Assembly: GCA_963921935.1 (NCBI GenBank)
Contig: OY998175.1
Location: 263,307,709 to 263,371,708 of the forward strand
Source: Galeruca laticollis
Taxonomy: Eukaryota; Arthropoda; Insecta; Coleoptera; Chrysomelidae
DNA: 64,000 nt
Direction: 5' to 3'
Shown: one piece after another, positions 10,635-21,721 of the stretch
Layout of the letters: each line of letters starts with the position of its first letter
Position numbering within the stretch: the first letter of the stretch is position 1
Notes under the pieces: model-generated
Seen by the model: only the letters and a program-made list of their open reading frames with translations
Database searches by the model: none
Told to the model about the DNA's origin: nothing
Made by a program: the position numbers and the translations under genes

Positions 10635-10659
10635 TATTATGAACCTTTACATATTTATC

Positions 10660-11813
10660 AATTTATTTCTTGAAAATATCTACCTACGTTTGGAAAATGA
10701 AAAGACTTTATGCCTATTAATAGTTTTTTCGCTTCTCAACACATTCAGTGAAGGTGACAAGGACTCAATACCTTCCATCCCATAGCTGGCGGAGGGGATA
10801 GCTTTCATATGCGGTGAAGGTGGAAATGGCTCAACACCTTTACTAGTGGAGGGAATAGCTATAACATAAAATAAAACCTAGATTATTATTTGTTCAATGA
10901 GTACATTTTAAAATGTCCAAAATTATAGCATGCTTTATTGAATGAAATCAATTGTCTTAACCCTTACTCCGTGAAATCTACTCATATTACTGTTATTATA
11001 TAAAACCTACTGTTTGTAGATAATTTTTACAATATATTGAAAAAATGTTAGAAATTCTAAGAAACTGACCATTGTTTTGGTATTAAATATCATCATCAGA
11101 ATGATAGAGGGGTTCATTTCATTTGATGCCTATCTGATGCTTAATAATTATTTGTGGCTAAACCAAGAAGTGACCTACCGTGTGATTGAGTACAAGAAGT
11201 ATGACATTATATTAACATATAATAAGTCAATCACAAGGTAGGTCACTTCTTGGTCTAACCAAAAATAATTATTAAACATCAAATGAAATGTAACTTCTGT
11301 CATTCTGACGATACTATTTAATATCGAAACAATTGTCAATATCTCAGAATTTTAACATTTTTTCAATATATTGTGGAACTATCTAGAAACAGTTTCATTC
11401 AAAACTGCTATATTGAATACAATAAAACTTACCCTCAATTTCTGTTAAGTTCCTCTCATATTTTCTGGTGGGAAATTCAACTTTTCCAACTGGAGAATAA
11501 TATGTATGGCTGGAAGGCATATCTAGTTATATCTGTATGTTAATAAACACTTTTTTCCCAATTGCGGGTAATAAATGACTTCAATTAGGGATCGTCTCCT
11601 GTATAGGCTCTTCTACTTACACGGGAAACAAAAAATTGTCTGTTATATCCCCCTTCATTGAATAATCTGAAATATATACATATTTAATAACATTTATTAT
11701 ACTTATATCAAAGAAAATTACTCACCAGGCAAACACCTCCATTGTTTCCTCGTCGTCAAATTGGATGATTTATTCCCAGTATAGCATCACAACCAGGATA
11801 AACGAAAATGACT
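10660..11813 (-). CDS. Small four-exon candidate host gene, 88-aa product
   Basis: Exons on the minus strand: non-coding 11,813-11,726 (donor GTGAGT) and 11,666-11,621 (acceptor atatttcag, donor GTAAGT); coding 11,532-11,433 (acceptor acatacag, donor GTAAGT) and 10,858-10,680 (acceptor tatgttatag, stop TAG). The ATG at 11,520 is preceded by an in-frame TAA in the same exon, which supports this start. The coding exons join in phase 1. The product begins MPSSHTYYSPVGKVEFPT, has two related units (AIPSTSKGVEPFPPSPHMK and AIPSASYGMEGIESLSPS) and ends in basic FSKRR. There is no signal peptide or membrane span. An arthropod initiator (TCAGTC, +1 at about 11,813) and AATAAA (10,667-10,662) frame the transcript. 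A foldback element sits in intron 3. Function not recognised; could also be a transposon-borne gene. Confidence 0.55.
10950..11425. repeat. Foldback element (family FB), large palindrome
   Basis: The two halves, about 11,010-11,195 and 11,210-11,415, are imperfect inverted copies. Matching blocks are CAATATATTGAAAAAATGTTA, CATTTCATTTGATG, TAATTATT, and AGAAGTGACCTACC versus GGTAGGTCACTTCT. The outer left part (TTAACCCTTACTCCGTGAAATCTACTCATATTA) is the end shared with copies at 4.9, 32.3 and 46.0 kb. It is non-coding and lies in intron 3 of the 88-aa gene. Confidence 0.75.
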
Positions 11814-11954
11814 GAACGAGCAACACAAAACACGGGTCAGTTTTCTGTGACGACCAATATGACATCGCACATACGCAGTTATGAAAATCAATAAAATTTC
11901 ATTACAACGACGTAACAGTTTTCATTAATGTTTTGGATTTTTTTTAAACCTACT

Positions 11955-12008
11955 GATTCTAGTTACTCGACAGGCTCTATAGATGGCAAGGTCTGCAGTG
12001 TCCCTCAT
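11955..12008. repeat. 50-bp motif, inverted partner of 8,944-9,000
   Basis: CTAGTTACTCGACAGGCTCTATAGATGGC...CAGTGTCCCTCAT matches the reverse complement of 8,944-9,000 (CTGGTTAGTCGACAGGCTCTTTAGATGGC...CAGTGTCTCAT). The two copies bracket both small candidate genes. Confidence 0.6.
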
Positions 12009-12030
12009 ATATTTATTTCTCATTTTTAGA

Positions 12031-12330
12031 TCAAGTGTTGAACTAAGAAAAAAATTGCGAGAACACAGGTATGACAGAAAGAGACCATTTACGCAAGCAG
12101 AATTAGAAAATTATTGGGACAACCGTAGTGGAAATTAATGGGACTTTTCTAGTGATGATGATTTAGAAGCTAAGAACTACTGCCTCTCATATGTATCCAG
12201 TGGAAATAGTATAAAATCAAACAAAGTCGCAGAAAATGAACTTTTATCTCACTCTGACTGCGATACCCAAAGTGAAGATCTACCAGCAGCTTATTTCCCA
12301 AGAGTCTCGTCATCAACATTCGATCTGTAG
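12031..12330 (+). pseudogene. piggyBac-like transposase N-terminal region, broken
   Basis: A plus-strand frame begins after a good acceptor (tttatttctcatttttag) and reads SSVELRKKLREH, then KRPFTQAELENYW, an in-frame TAA at about 12,136, WDFSSDDDLEAKNYC, and ends at TAG about 12,330. Basic followed by acidic Ser/Asp-rich N-termini of this style precede piggyBac-family transposases. The catalytic core is absent downstream. It could instead be an exon of an unrelated host gene. Assignment is tentative. Confidence 0.3.
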
Positions 12331-13680
12331 CTGTACCGACCCAATCTATCCCTGCTTAACCAAATTTGATCATTCCCTCTTCCATCGAAATCGAACACTC
12401 AATCCAACAAAGTGAATTGCCTTCCAAAAATGAACAAAAAACAAACAAATCCTGTGACAGGGCCCAATCCTCATTAATAATCACCCCAAATAATTTATTA
12501 AGGCTATCATTCTGCCTCTCTCCTCCTCTATCCTCTACTCTCAATGTTTTGATTAGAACAAGGCTAGATCCTAAAATATTTTCGACACATATTTTTCTCT
12601 ACCTCTATTTACACTTCAATTTTCAAAACTGTCATCATTACTATTGCAGAATATTTCTAATTGGAAACACAACGCGATTGATAAATGTTCTCTAAAAGTC
12701 TAGCATACTACGTAGCTACTTGAGTAGTAGATAAAAGTACTGAAATATAAGTGTTAGAAATCAGAAATGCCCACTATACTCATGTAGAATCAGTATTGTC
12801 AAAACATTCAGTATGGAATAGGTATAGGGATAAATTCAAAGAAACAATTTCTTTTAAACCAATTTATTCAATTGTTATCATTCTCTACTCGATAATTCAT
12901 CACAAATCGTGACTCTTTTTTATCACACATACAGTCAAACACTAATTTATTCCTAATCCTTAACAGTTTTATACAACCAAAAATGGTAAATGTGGTGAGT
13001 AAACAACCATTTTCCATTGAACAATGATCGAAGACCCTGCTTAACATCATTCTCATCCTTTCATGAAAAGTGTTCCCATAAAATTACTACGACGAGATTA
13101 CTTCCATAAAATTTGAATAATCATTGTTGTGATCCTGAGATTTGCTCACACTTTCCTTGGATGAGAAACAGAAAGCAGTGAAATAATTTCATTCACTGGC
13201 TCCTCGGCTATGAACTGATTTTTAAAAACTTCTATTTTATTGAATGAATAATGTCGCTATACAAATGTTTAAACTAAAAGAAAACCATGTCAATTAATCA
13301 TTTTTCCAACTATTGTAACTAATTTCCAATTGTATTTTCATTAGAGAAGAACAAAAATATATTCAACAATACCAATTGAGGAGTTGAGTGCCATACTCGA
13401 TACGATATAGACGTTATATCTGTGTTCGAGTATAAACCGGTACTATTAATATTGATAAAATATTTCTGCATTAGGAAACAATAATATAGACTAATAGACA
13501 CGTGTTCCGATTATTTCAACATTCAGTGTGGATAAGTCAAAATTGTTTTAATAAGTTTGTTGACTTGGATTCCTTAGAAACTGTAAGTGATAAAGTCTTA
13601 CTTTACTTCTAATTATCAACTATACAGCCGAATACAATTAAATATTACATCGTTACCAGTAAACAAACCTTACTTATAGC
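12331..13680. other. Stretch with no recognised gene
   Basis: Several open frames exist on both strands but none shows a motif, repeat or splice-bounded structure. Reads as intergenic DNA. Confidence 0.5.
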
Positions 13681-13759
13681 AGATTTAAGTGCCTGGCTTA
13701 TCGGACCTCCAGGGCTGTACTCAATTATTTTATCACTTCGTGTTTTGTGGAAAGTTAAA

Positions 13760-15085
13760 AATGTATACTAAAAACTATTCTCAATCATTGTCCTCATCTC
13801 AAAGTCAATCTCGTACCCCAAATACCTACTCTTCAGGAGTATCAGAACAAAAGTTTGCCTCAAAAGAACAAGCAATATTTTTCTGTACTTTAGAAAATAC
13901 TCAATTACAAGATCATCTAATTCATCTAGGAACCATAATCAAACCGAAAAATATCATTTTCTCCTCTCGATTGTTCCATAGTCGTATATGTATGTACCTA
14001 TCTAGTGAACAGTTGGTGGATGACTTGATAAATAATCATGGATACATAAAAGTACAGGGGGAAATAGTTAGGGCCAGAAGACTAATAACACCTGCTGAGA
14101 GACTCATTCTTTCGAAGGTATCTCCTACACTACTACATAATCTATTAATAGACCAATTAATAAACATCGGACTAAATCCCGTTTTCTACCTGACACGTTC
14201 AAGAATCAGTTCCTCTCTACCTGAGTATAGCCATATTCTTAGTTTTCGGAGGCAAATCTACGTCAGTCCTCACAATTCATCGCTACCAGTATCGTTCACA
14301 GTAGGCTTTGAAAACACGACATAACGAGGTTTTCTGTCTCAAGATGATATGGTATGTTGAAATTGCAAAAACCTGGTCACATAGTATCTAAATGTACTGT
14401 ACCTGGAACATCTCTACCGCAAGTACAATCTACAGGCAACTCCAACTTATCAATCAGCGCAAATACATTTAATTAAGTTCCGGCAAACACCGTTGTCACT
14501 CAATATGTAATAGCAGCTTCCCCAGTAGACTCAAATTCAACCCCAAAAAAAACGGCAACCTCTAACGTCACGCCGGTTGCATCTACTATCAGGGATGCAT
14601 CAGAAGAAGCCGACAACAGCTCCGACAAAATAAAGCGCAATATAAATGAAGTAGTTACATGTGAAGCAGACGCAGCTGAAAACGATCACAATTCATTTCC
14701 TTTACCGAGAAACAAACCAAAATCAAAGAAAAAGAAAACCAATCTGACAACACCCAGTCTTACCTCAGATATCACAATACAGTTCCTTAAACCGGCCAAA
14801 GACTTTATTGATAATCAATCTCCTCCATTCGTTATCAATTATTATCAACTTGCGTTACTTATAACCAATGTTAGTGGCTCTACAGATCCCATCAATATAA
14901 TCGAAGAATATACAACAGATTATCTAGCCCTGACCCAAATGCTCTCTCAGATACATCCACACTTAAAAGATAGATCTATGAAGACTCGATTTACTGACTT
15001 GAAAAAGAATATGTTCAAGTTCCTGGGTAACGATACTCCAGAGTGGGATAGTGACATATCCCAAAGTAGTCATCAAAATATATAA
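13760..15085 (+). pseudogene. ORF1 (gag-like, CCHC knuckle) of I-like element 1
   Basis: The frame opens at 13,760 (MYTKNYSQSLSSSQSQSR) and runs to about 14,324 with the ORF1 block RARRLITPAERLILSKV and then EYSHILSFRRQIYVS, shared with the copy near 47.3 kb. At 14,340-14,400 a CCHC zinc knuckle can be read (MVC-x2-C-K, then PGHIVSKCT). It is broken by a TGA at the Trp position and by a frameshift. A Lys-rich region follows (NKPKSKKKKT near 14,710). ORF1 proteins bind the element RNA; this copy could not yield a full protein. Confidence 0.65.
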
Positions 15086-15132
15086 TGTCAATACTTCAGT
15101 AGAACATCTACGGATTTTCCCATCGCCTTGCC

Positions 15133-18100
15133 ATGTTACAAATCCTAATTGGGGAGCACTCCTCCGATATTATATGCCTACAAAAAACTTATAATAAATA
15201 TCAAAATACTTATAATTCAAAGCTGTTCGACTGTTTTCGCAAAGACCGAATAAGTAATAATAATTTTCCTTCCGGTGGAGTAGCTACTTTAGTCAATGAG
15301 GCATTGGAGGCAGAACCATTTCCTTTCACCAGCAACTTAGAAGCTGTCGTTGTCAAGATCAACTCACCTAGCACATATTTCATATGCAACATTTATTTAT
15401 CCTCAAGTTATCCAGTCTCCTATAACGACTTAAAAGATCTACTCATGCAAATCCCACCTCCACGCATAATTATGGGCGATTATAGCCATAACATAATATG
15501 GGGCTCGCAACATACAGACACAAGAGGTAAAATTGTGGAAAATTAATCTTGGATCTTCAACTCGATTTTCTCAATGAAGGGACTCCAACTAGATTCAACA
15601 TCAACACCGGGAACTCAACTGTAATCGATCGAATCATTTGCTATCCCTCGTTAACACCTCGCCTATTCTGGGAAGTCCTAAATTTTACCTATGGTAGTGA
15701 TCACCACCCTATAATAATTAGTCGTGGTACTCATCAATGTCCGGATTTTTTTCTGCCAAAATGGAAAATCGACTCTGCTAATTGGTCCGATTGTGCTGAG
15801 TATATTAAAGTCGCTACCTCAAACTAAAAACACGTATGAATCATCATCAAATTTTAACAATATAATTATGAGCAGTGCTGAACTAATTATAGGCAAAACA
15901 AAAAAGACAAAATTGAATCACGTTCCTTTACCTTGGTGGAATCCAGAATGTAAAGCAGCAATTCGAGCGAGCAAAGCAGCTTTGAATAAATATAAAAGAC
16001 ACAGGAAAGTTGAAAACAAGATAGATTTCAAGAAACATAAAGCCAAGGCTCACCTTACAAAGAAACTCGCAGAGAAAAATTCCTGGATTGAATATATTTC
16101 AAAAATAAATAGTTCTACTCCTGTGAGTGAAGTGTGGACAAGAGTAAGGAAAATTTCGGGCCTTAATTATAATCCAGTAATAACTAGTCCAAAATTCAAC
16201 AACTCAAGTCAAAACCTATGCAAGTGAAATGGCTGACATATTAGCCAGTATTTACAAGCAAATATCCTCGAACGAAAACTACATCACTTTTCTCAAAAAT
16301 AAATTTGCTGCAGAAAACTCGAATCTGTCACTGGATGGAAATGAACATAATGCTTTAAACATGAGCTTCACAAAAGCAAAATTGGATAACGCCCTTAATA
16401 ATTTAAAAAATTCCTGTCCAGGACCAGGTGATATAACAGCCGTATTTTTGAAACATCTTCCCGATATGGCAAAAACAACGCTCCTGAAACTAATTAACTG
16501 CATTTGGGATCAACATTAGTTTCCAAAAATCTGGTCAAAATCCATCGTCCTTCCGCTCCTTAAACACCTAAAATCTCGCATTGAACCTTCATCTTACCGA
16601 CCTATAAGTTTAACATGCTCAACCAGCAAACTCATGGAGAAAATGGTCAATGGCAGACTTATGTGGACTTTAGAAAAGGTAAACCATTCAATATCTGAGC
16701 CAAATGGTTTCCGACAAAATCGTTCAGGGATTGATAATATCCTGGATTTAGAAAGTGACATTCATGAAGCTATATCGACAAAACAAACCTGTATTGCCAT
16801 ATCCTTCGATCTTAAAAAAGCTTTCAATACTTTCCGGAAACTTAGTATTCCTAAAGCAGCTGCACACGTGGAACATGCGGGGAAGTTGTTTTAAATTCAT
16901 CAGTATTTCTATGAAGAACCGATCTTTTCGTGTAATAGACCATAGCTATTACTCTGCAGATCAGATAGAAGATAATGGGAAACCACAAGGATCCATTCTC
17001 AGCCCCACATTATTCTAAGTGGCCAGAAACAATACCATCAAGAGCATATCGAAACCCTTCAAAGCTCGCGTGTATGTAGATGATCTCATTGTATATATTA
17101 AAGGAAAAAATACTTCTCCCATGACGAATATTTTGCAAAAAATTTTAACGAAACTCGAACAATTGTCCTTGAATACAGGATTTGAATTCTGCTCATCAGA
17201 AACAACATTACAATTACATGGTAAAAATTCATCGTTCAGATCGTTGGTAAAATTTCGGGGAATGTGGTTCGATAAAAAGCTTACATGGCAGGAACATATT
17301 AAACAAACGGCCCGTTTTTGTAACAAACGACTAAATCCAATGGAGACATTGGCTAATAAATGTTGGGGATCTGAATACAATACACTACTCACCATTTATG
17401 AAACATTTATCATGTCAAAAATAGACTACGGTTCCATTGCATACGCCTCGGCTTCCAAAACAACTCTAAAGTTACTGTACACTGTGCACAACAATGGCCT
17501 CGGAATTGCACTAGGAGCTTTCAGAACAACTCCCGTTGAAGCTATATATTGCGTTAGTGGTGAGCCAATTCTGCATTACAGAAGAATATTCTCAACTCTC
17601 TCGCCACATCTATAGCCTCGAATAGAAACAAACCTCTCTACACCAATGCCTTCGCCAAAAAATATACTAACTACTCCAACAACAAACCGCATACACCTAA
17701 ACCTTAATATGAGAGAATACGTTCATATCTCCAGTATTTAGACATCCAATTTCCAGAATTATTTCCAATAGATCTAAACCACCCTCCTCCCTGGACTATG
17801 AACGCCCCTCCCATTAACACTAATTTGAGCAGATTTAATAAACATGAAGTATGCCCAGCCGTTTTTGAAATTAGCCTTGAATTAATATTGGGAGAATATC
17901 AGGACTTCATCAAAATATACACAGACGCATCTTAATGTGGAATGGGAGTCGAAGTAGCAATTGTAACAAGCAATCTTAGTTTGAAATTCAAACTTTCTGT
18001 AATCCTTAATATTTTCTCAGCCGAACTTTTTGCTCGCTATAAGACCCTCCAACACATATATTCTTGCAACATACCAAAAACGTTAATTCTTACCGACTCT

Positions 18101-18535
18101 CTCAGTTCTTTGTTAAACTTGAAACAGATCTATCCCCAAAACCCTATTGAGAAAATTATCAAATCAGAACTGCTATAAGCTCATTAAGACTCCAGATGCG
18201 TCAACTTAATATGGATACCACCCCACATCGGCATTGAAGGCAATGAAGTGTTGCTAGTGATCTAAAGGTATTTATTAAAAATAAAGTTTTGTGTAAGTGG
18301 AATCGGGACTGGGAAAGTTCTCAGTCGAAGTTACGGCGAATCAAAAGTGACGTTCCTCCGTGTCAGTTAAAAAGTAGTGATCGACGTACGCAAGTGACTC
18401 TTTCGCGCCTACGCTTGAGCCATACCAGGTATACTCACTCCTACATTTTTTTCAAACGACGATACACCAAAATGAACTGTGTGCTATGTAATAGACAGAG
18501 TAAAACATTTCCTGGTCGAATGTCCCAGATTTGAA
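15133..18535 (+). pseudogene. ORF2 (endonuclease-RT-RNase H) of I-like element 1
   Basis: Endonuclease at 15,133-15,830: IIMGDYSHNIIWG stands at the GDFNAHH-type motif with catalytic positions altered, and YGSDHHPIIIS is intact. RT at 16,229-17,615: CPGPGDITAVFLKHLP, then PNGFRQNRSGIDNIL, FDLKKAFNT, PQGSILSPTLF and the catalytic VYVDDLIVY near 17,072. RNase H at about 17,915-18,250: YTDAS followed by a stop, then FSAELFARY, LTDSLSSL and WIPPHIGIEGNE. The C-terminal part (18,289-18,534) has RLRLSHTRYTHSYI and CVLC. Breaks occur near 15,546, 15,827, 16,519, 16,894, 17,018 and 17,615. Confidence 0.8.
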
Positions 18536-18690
18536 GAAACTCATTGGAAATTACTGCGATCACCGGCTCGTAATTGACTACCTAAAATCAATTAATATGT
18601 TCCACCAAATATAAAATTTTCCATTGTACCGTCGCTGAATAACCTTCGGGTGGATGTGACTCTTCTAAATTTCTAAATAAAAAAAATACG

Positions 18691-19187
18691 AATTGAGATG
18701 AGCTAACTGGACCTTGTGAATGAAAGTTGATAACGTAATGTTTTTCAATGATTTAATAATATAATTTCAAAACTGAGATACCGACAGTATACCGTTAATG
18801 AGTGTTTGAAGTATCACAAATAGAAACACAATTAGTAGTAATTGGTGAATTCAATAACAAATAAGGCACAAACTTTCCTAATGCATTCTATTCAAGGAAT
18901 TGATTCTATTTGTAAGATATTGTATCTCAGTTTCAGTTTACAAAACCTATAGTATCGTTATGTGTTAGATTATATATCATATTGATATTATTTGTATTAT
19001 TACCAATATTAATGGACAGGTTAGTTAATTTTATGATTTCACATTGATTTATTTGTAAACAACAAATTTCACAAATACGGTTTACACAATAATATGCTCT
19101 AAACAACCAAGTGTCTCATTAAGAATAGGGCATAGAAAAACCGCAGTCATGAATACAAATAATGCGACTGTGGGTGTTCTACGTTTC
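18691..19187. other. Stretch with no recognised gene
   Basis: AT-rich non-coding sequence between the I-like 3' end and the next terminal inverted repeat. Nothing recognisable. Confidence 0.5.
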
Positions 19188-19189
19188 GA

Positions 19190-21420
19190 TCTATATAGGA
19201 TGATTCATAAAGAGTGGCCCTTGACCCTATATAAGAAACATACTTGGTCCAAGAAAAGTCTTTCAAAATAATTTTGGGTTCGTAGTTAAATTTTGTATTA
19301 TTTTGTTTCATTATTTTGTAACATGTCGCTGAGACATGTTTCTATTTTCAATAATTATTTTGGAACGTTACTTATTCGTCGGCTACTCCCACCTCTAATT
19401 CCACATCCTTTTATTTTACATATTAAGAACGTATCAGTGATCGTTTTTACCATCGTAAAATATATATTTAAACTGCGATTCAAGGAATCGTCGCATGTTC
19501 ATTCTTCGCTGAGAAGCAATTTAGCATTCAATTTTCAAATAATACTTTTTGCGAGATATTGATTCTTCTGGCTGGTAAGTTCTCTATATCTTTTCAAATT
19601 GCAATTGTGCGCTTACAAATCATTCTATTTCGATTTTTGTCTCAAGTTGAAAATATTTGGTTTTTTTTTCAATAAACAATGTTTTTGTTATGGTGTTTCC
19701 AGTTTTGTTTCACCGTTATTATCTCTTTAAAGAATCCGGTGGCGTCCAAATTTATTTAATGAAGCGAATTCATAACAAATTCTTTATGGTTATTTTCCAC
19801 TGATTCAATTTTGCTTTTTCTGAATATTTTGGGAGTAGGACGTATAAGAATGAACATATTTCTGTGGTTTTATTTAAAAAATTAAATTCAATTTTTGTAC
19901 GTATTGTAGTATAAGCTCTTACCTGTTCATATCATTCCTCAGTTCCAATTTTCTACTGTTTCTCCTGTTTTTTTATTCCTTTCCCTACAGCTCTGCAGCC
20001 TTTACGGATCTACAGACTTTCATTGTAACAACTGATTGTTGTTCGTATTGTATTGAGAATATACGGCTTATGTTGATTTATTTTTGTGTCAAATAAATCC
20101 ATTTGTCCCGAAATTTTGTTTGTTGATTTACCTTATCCCAATCGAAGGAATAGAAAATAGTGTAACTGAAGCCGAATTCACCACCTGCGGAGAGTCCCAA
20201 GGCCGGGTAAGCTTAGGATAGTGACACTTGGTTCCCAAAATAATTATAAAAAGCAAATTTAAATCAGTGGAGAATAACCATAAAGAATATGTTATGAATT
20301 CGTTTCATAAAATAAATTTGGACGCCACCAGATTCTTTAAAGAGATAATAACGGTGAAACAAAACTGGAAACACCATTACAAAAACATTGTTTTTTCAAA
20401 AAACGGAATATTTAAACTAAATAGAAAAATCGAGATAGAATGATCTGTAAGCACACAATTACAATTTGAAAAGATATAGGATAACTCACCCGCAAGGAAA
20501 ATTAAAATCACACACACAGTATTATTTGAATATTGAACGCTGAATTGCTTCTCAGCGAAGAATGAACAAGCGACGATTCCTTGAATCAAAGTTCAAATAG
20601 ATATGTTACGATGGTAAAAACGATCACCGATACGTTCCTAATATTTGAAATGAAAAGATTTGGAATTAGATGTCCCACGTAGCTGACTAATAAGTAACGC
20701 TCCAAAATAATTAATGGAAAGAGAAACATGTCTCAGCGACATTTGTTATTTCATGAATTTTTATACGTTCTCACTCGTAATTTTGTTGTCAAGATAAATA
20801 AACGAACACTAACGTTAACACTAACAAAGAGAGTCAAGGCTAATGAAAATTGAAAAAAAATCCAATATATTTGGAACGACAAAACATAACAAATGACGAT
20901 CATGCTAAGTCATTTATTGATAACATTTGACTCTCTATTAGCGGGTGAGAGTTTTACGTTTCACATATAAAACCACGAATCGAGCTATGTGTAAGATAAT
21001 GTTAAGAATTGGAATGGTAAATGTATTGTTGTTATCTCTTTCTTTAAACTGTTTTCAATGTTTTTCAAATTGGTCCAAATTGATGAAAATCGGTTCACGC
21101 ATATGGAAGTTACAGTATTTTTTGTATCAACAAAAGTATATTTCTTCTTCTACTTAATGATAGCTAATATTGAAAAAAGAGTGGAACAAAGGTTGTGAAT
21201 TGAAAAAAGTAGATTCAAATGTTGATAAGATATATCAACCCTAATTAAGGTAAATTTTGTAAGTGATAGATTGTGTCATCAAGCGAGAAGCTACAAACTA
21301 AGACATATTTCGAAACCTTTTTTATGTCGAGTTTGCTATGAAATTTTTTTCCCGAAGTTATACGACATAGGGTTTCTTAGATACTATTGGTCGCCACACT
21401 TTATGGATCACTCTGTATAA
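19190..21420. mobile_element. DNA element with ~30-bp TIRs and a large internal palindrome
   Basis: The left end TATATAGGATGATTCATAAAGAGTGGC and the inverted right end (reverse complement TATACAGAGTGATCCATAAAGTGTGGCG, about 21,395-21,420) match closely. Such ends are mariner-like. Inside, about 540 bp (19,317-19,860) recurs inverted at 20,223-20,755, for example ACATGTCTCAGCGACAT, ACGATGGTAAAAACGATCAC and GACGCCACCAGATTCTTTAAAG. No transposase is visible, so it is non-autonomous. The frames inside the palindrome (such as 20,228-20,443) show no motif. Confidence 0.6.
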
Positions 21421-21463
21421 GGAAAATTAGATGAGGGAAAATGGACAGAGCGAAGCAACTACA

Positions 21464-21721
21464 TCATTTGGAACAAGCTACAAGCTGTAAAAGTATAATA
21501 ATATAAGTAGATACACTAGCAATAAAAGCAGGAACAAGTCGTTGATTCATGTCAAAAAATCCGGATGCTGTGAATTTAGGTTGTAACTCCCTGGCAAAAT
21601 TTGATATCCTATAAGTTTTTGCCATAGCGTCCGTAGCTTCAAGGTAAACAAACACCTTTGTTAACTCCTCCGAACTTTTTTCCACTTTATCGAATGAGTC
21701 TATTATTACGTTGCAAGATAG
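21464..21721 (-). CDS. Gustatory receptor-like gene, last exon
   Basis: The exon follows a clear acceptor (ctcattatttttag, exon starting at 21,721 in phase 0) and runs 85 codons to TGA at 21,466-21,464. It ends in a membrane segment: FTASGFFDMNQRLVPAF, then ASVSTYIIILLQL. The GFF...TY-IILLQ pattern is the signature of the seventh transmembrane segment of insect gustatory receptors (7tm_7 family), which are ligand-gated channels in chemosensory neurons. The phase-0 intron just before this segment fits the family. No earlier exon was found in the ~970 bp upstream before the mariner element, so the gene may be an orphan or interrupted piece. No internal stop. Confidence 0.6.
   Translation of the reverse strand, partial: LSCNVIIDSFDKVEKSSEELTKVFVYLEATDAMAKTYRISNFARELQPKFTASGFFDMNQRLVPAFIASVSTYIIILLQLVACSK

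Larger units (their letters stand above)
13689..18690 (+). mobile_element. I-like (Loner/Outcast-type) non-LTR retrotransposon, copy 1
   Basis: The order is ORF1, endonuclease, reverse transcriptase, RNase H and a terminal Cys-containing region, all on the plus strand, ending in CTAAATAAAAAAAATACG at about 18,690. An RNase H domain 3' of the RT separates I-group elements from Jockey and CR1. It is nearly full length but carries many stops and frameshifts. The related copy at 47.1-51.5 kb is a different lineage with the same layout. Confidence 0.75.

Noticed and set aside
10415..10642. Open frame with long IYIYIY tail
   Set aside because: Translation of a (TA)n microsatellite; the same applies to 42,465-42,686.
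20228..20443. Open frames inside the large palindrome (also 19,293-19,562 and 20,377-20,589)
   Set aside because: They arise on both arms and both strands of an inverted repeat and show no protein-like conservation.
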